Source: Spirochaetaceae bacterium (GTDB lineage: Bacteria; Spirochaetota; Spirochaetia; DSM-2461). From it: 24,428 nucleotides of DNA. The stretch lies in the NCBI GenBank assembly GCA_016342385.1, contig JAEINM010000008.1:1-24428 (forward strand), written 5' to 3'. The notes beneath the pieces were generated by a model. It saw nothing but the letters and a program-made list of their open reading frames with translations. It had not been told where the DNA came from and did no database searches. Shown piece by piece: positions 24,283-24,428 of the stretch (position 1 is its first letter; each line of letters opens with the position of its first letter). The translations under genes and the position numbers were made by a program.

Positions 24283-24310
24283 AGTCTAAAATATAAAACC
24301 GTAATTGCAA
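24283..24310 (-). promoter_or_regulatory. Weak candidate promoter for the outer-membrane protein gene
   Basis: TTGCAA (24305-24310), 16 bases, TAGACT (24283-24288) on the coding strand, each with four of six matches or fewer at short spacing. The spacer is AT-rich, so other choices are possible. Confidence 0.28.
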
Positions 24311-24359
24311 GGAGTTGGACTCTAAATACTTACAAAATCAAACATAAAAGAATAGGAAG

Positions 24360-24374
24360 TTGCGACTTCGTCGC
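24360..24374. repeat. Small perfect hairpin near the window edge
   Basis: TGCGAC-TTC-GTCGCA forms a six-base-pair stem with a three-base loop in an otherwise AT-rich spacer (24247-24428). No T-tract follows on either strand, so it is not a clear terminator. It might be part of a dispersed repeat or of an untranscribed spacer. Confidence 0.4.
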
Positions 24375-24428
24375 ACCTATGTATGTTCCGGAAAATTGTT
24401 TATGCAATGGAATTAATCAAAAAAAGCC

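Overview
The window reads as chromosomal DNA of a spirochaete, most like free-living or host-associated Spirochaetaceae/Treponemataceae relatives. This is inferred from a trimmed dcw (division and cell wall) cluster joined through dprA to hslV, from a CheW-NAD kinase neighbourhood, and from a GH57 branching enzyme paired with a DUF4912 protein. From memory, Borrelia has a similar order (hslV, smf/dprA, TPR protein, ftsZ, ftsA, divIB, ftsW, mraY, murF, a small ORF, mraW) with ppnK and cheW nearby. Base composition looks moderate (low 40s % GC by eye). No tRNA, rRNA, CRISPR array, transposase or phage gene was seen. All genes except cdd lie on the minus strand.

Region A (1-12513) appears to be one minus-strand operon of 14 genes, read right to left: mraZ, rsmH, ftsL, murF, mraY, ftsW, ftsQ, ftsA, ftsZ, xerD, a TPR lipoprotein gene, dprA, xerC and hslV (cut by the window edge). 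Most junctions overlap by 1-8 bases or are separated by a few bases; the largest gaps are 34 and 30 bases. A near-consensus sigma70 promoter (TTGACA, 17 bases, TATCAT) precedes mraZ. It is followed directly by decamer repeats that match an MraZ operator, the last of which contains the GTG start codon of mraZ. The unit makes lipid I precursor enzymes (MurF, MraY), the septal glycan polymerase FtsW, the divisome core (FtsZ, FtsA, FtsQ, FtsL), both chromosome-dimer recombinases, a DNA-uptake/recombination protein and a protease subunit. ftsI, murC, murD, murE, murG and ddl are absent from the cluster.

Region B (12514-15305) holds two AT-rich dyads, a long REP-like palindrome, and a GH57 glucan branching enzyme overlapping a DUF4912 gene, with a likely promoter upstream.

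Region C (15306-18541) is a tightly overlapped three-gene operon: a membrane-anchored beta-propeller-like protein, an exported LytM-like protein that has lost its zinc ligands, and a zinc-ribbon SAM methyltransferase. It is divergent from cdd (cytidine deaminase), the only plus-strand gene, and the two promoters appear to overlap.

Region D (18549-23607) is a minus-strand unit: cheW, a DegT-type PLP aminotransferase, nadK, recN and an unrecognised charged helical protein. Region E (23641-24428) holds an exported, probable outer-membrane beta-barrel protein and a short hairpin near the window edge.

Several starts were moved from the longest possible frame using ribosome-binding sites: ftsA (TTG at 6346), ftsZ (5077), xerC (1239), recN (21084), cheW (23478) and the propeller gene (18051). 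The least explained pieces are the propeller/pseudo-LytM/methyltransferase operon, the Xer pair flanking dprA, and the REP-like palindrome.
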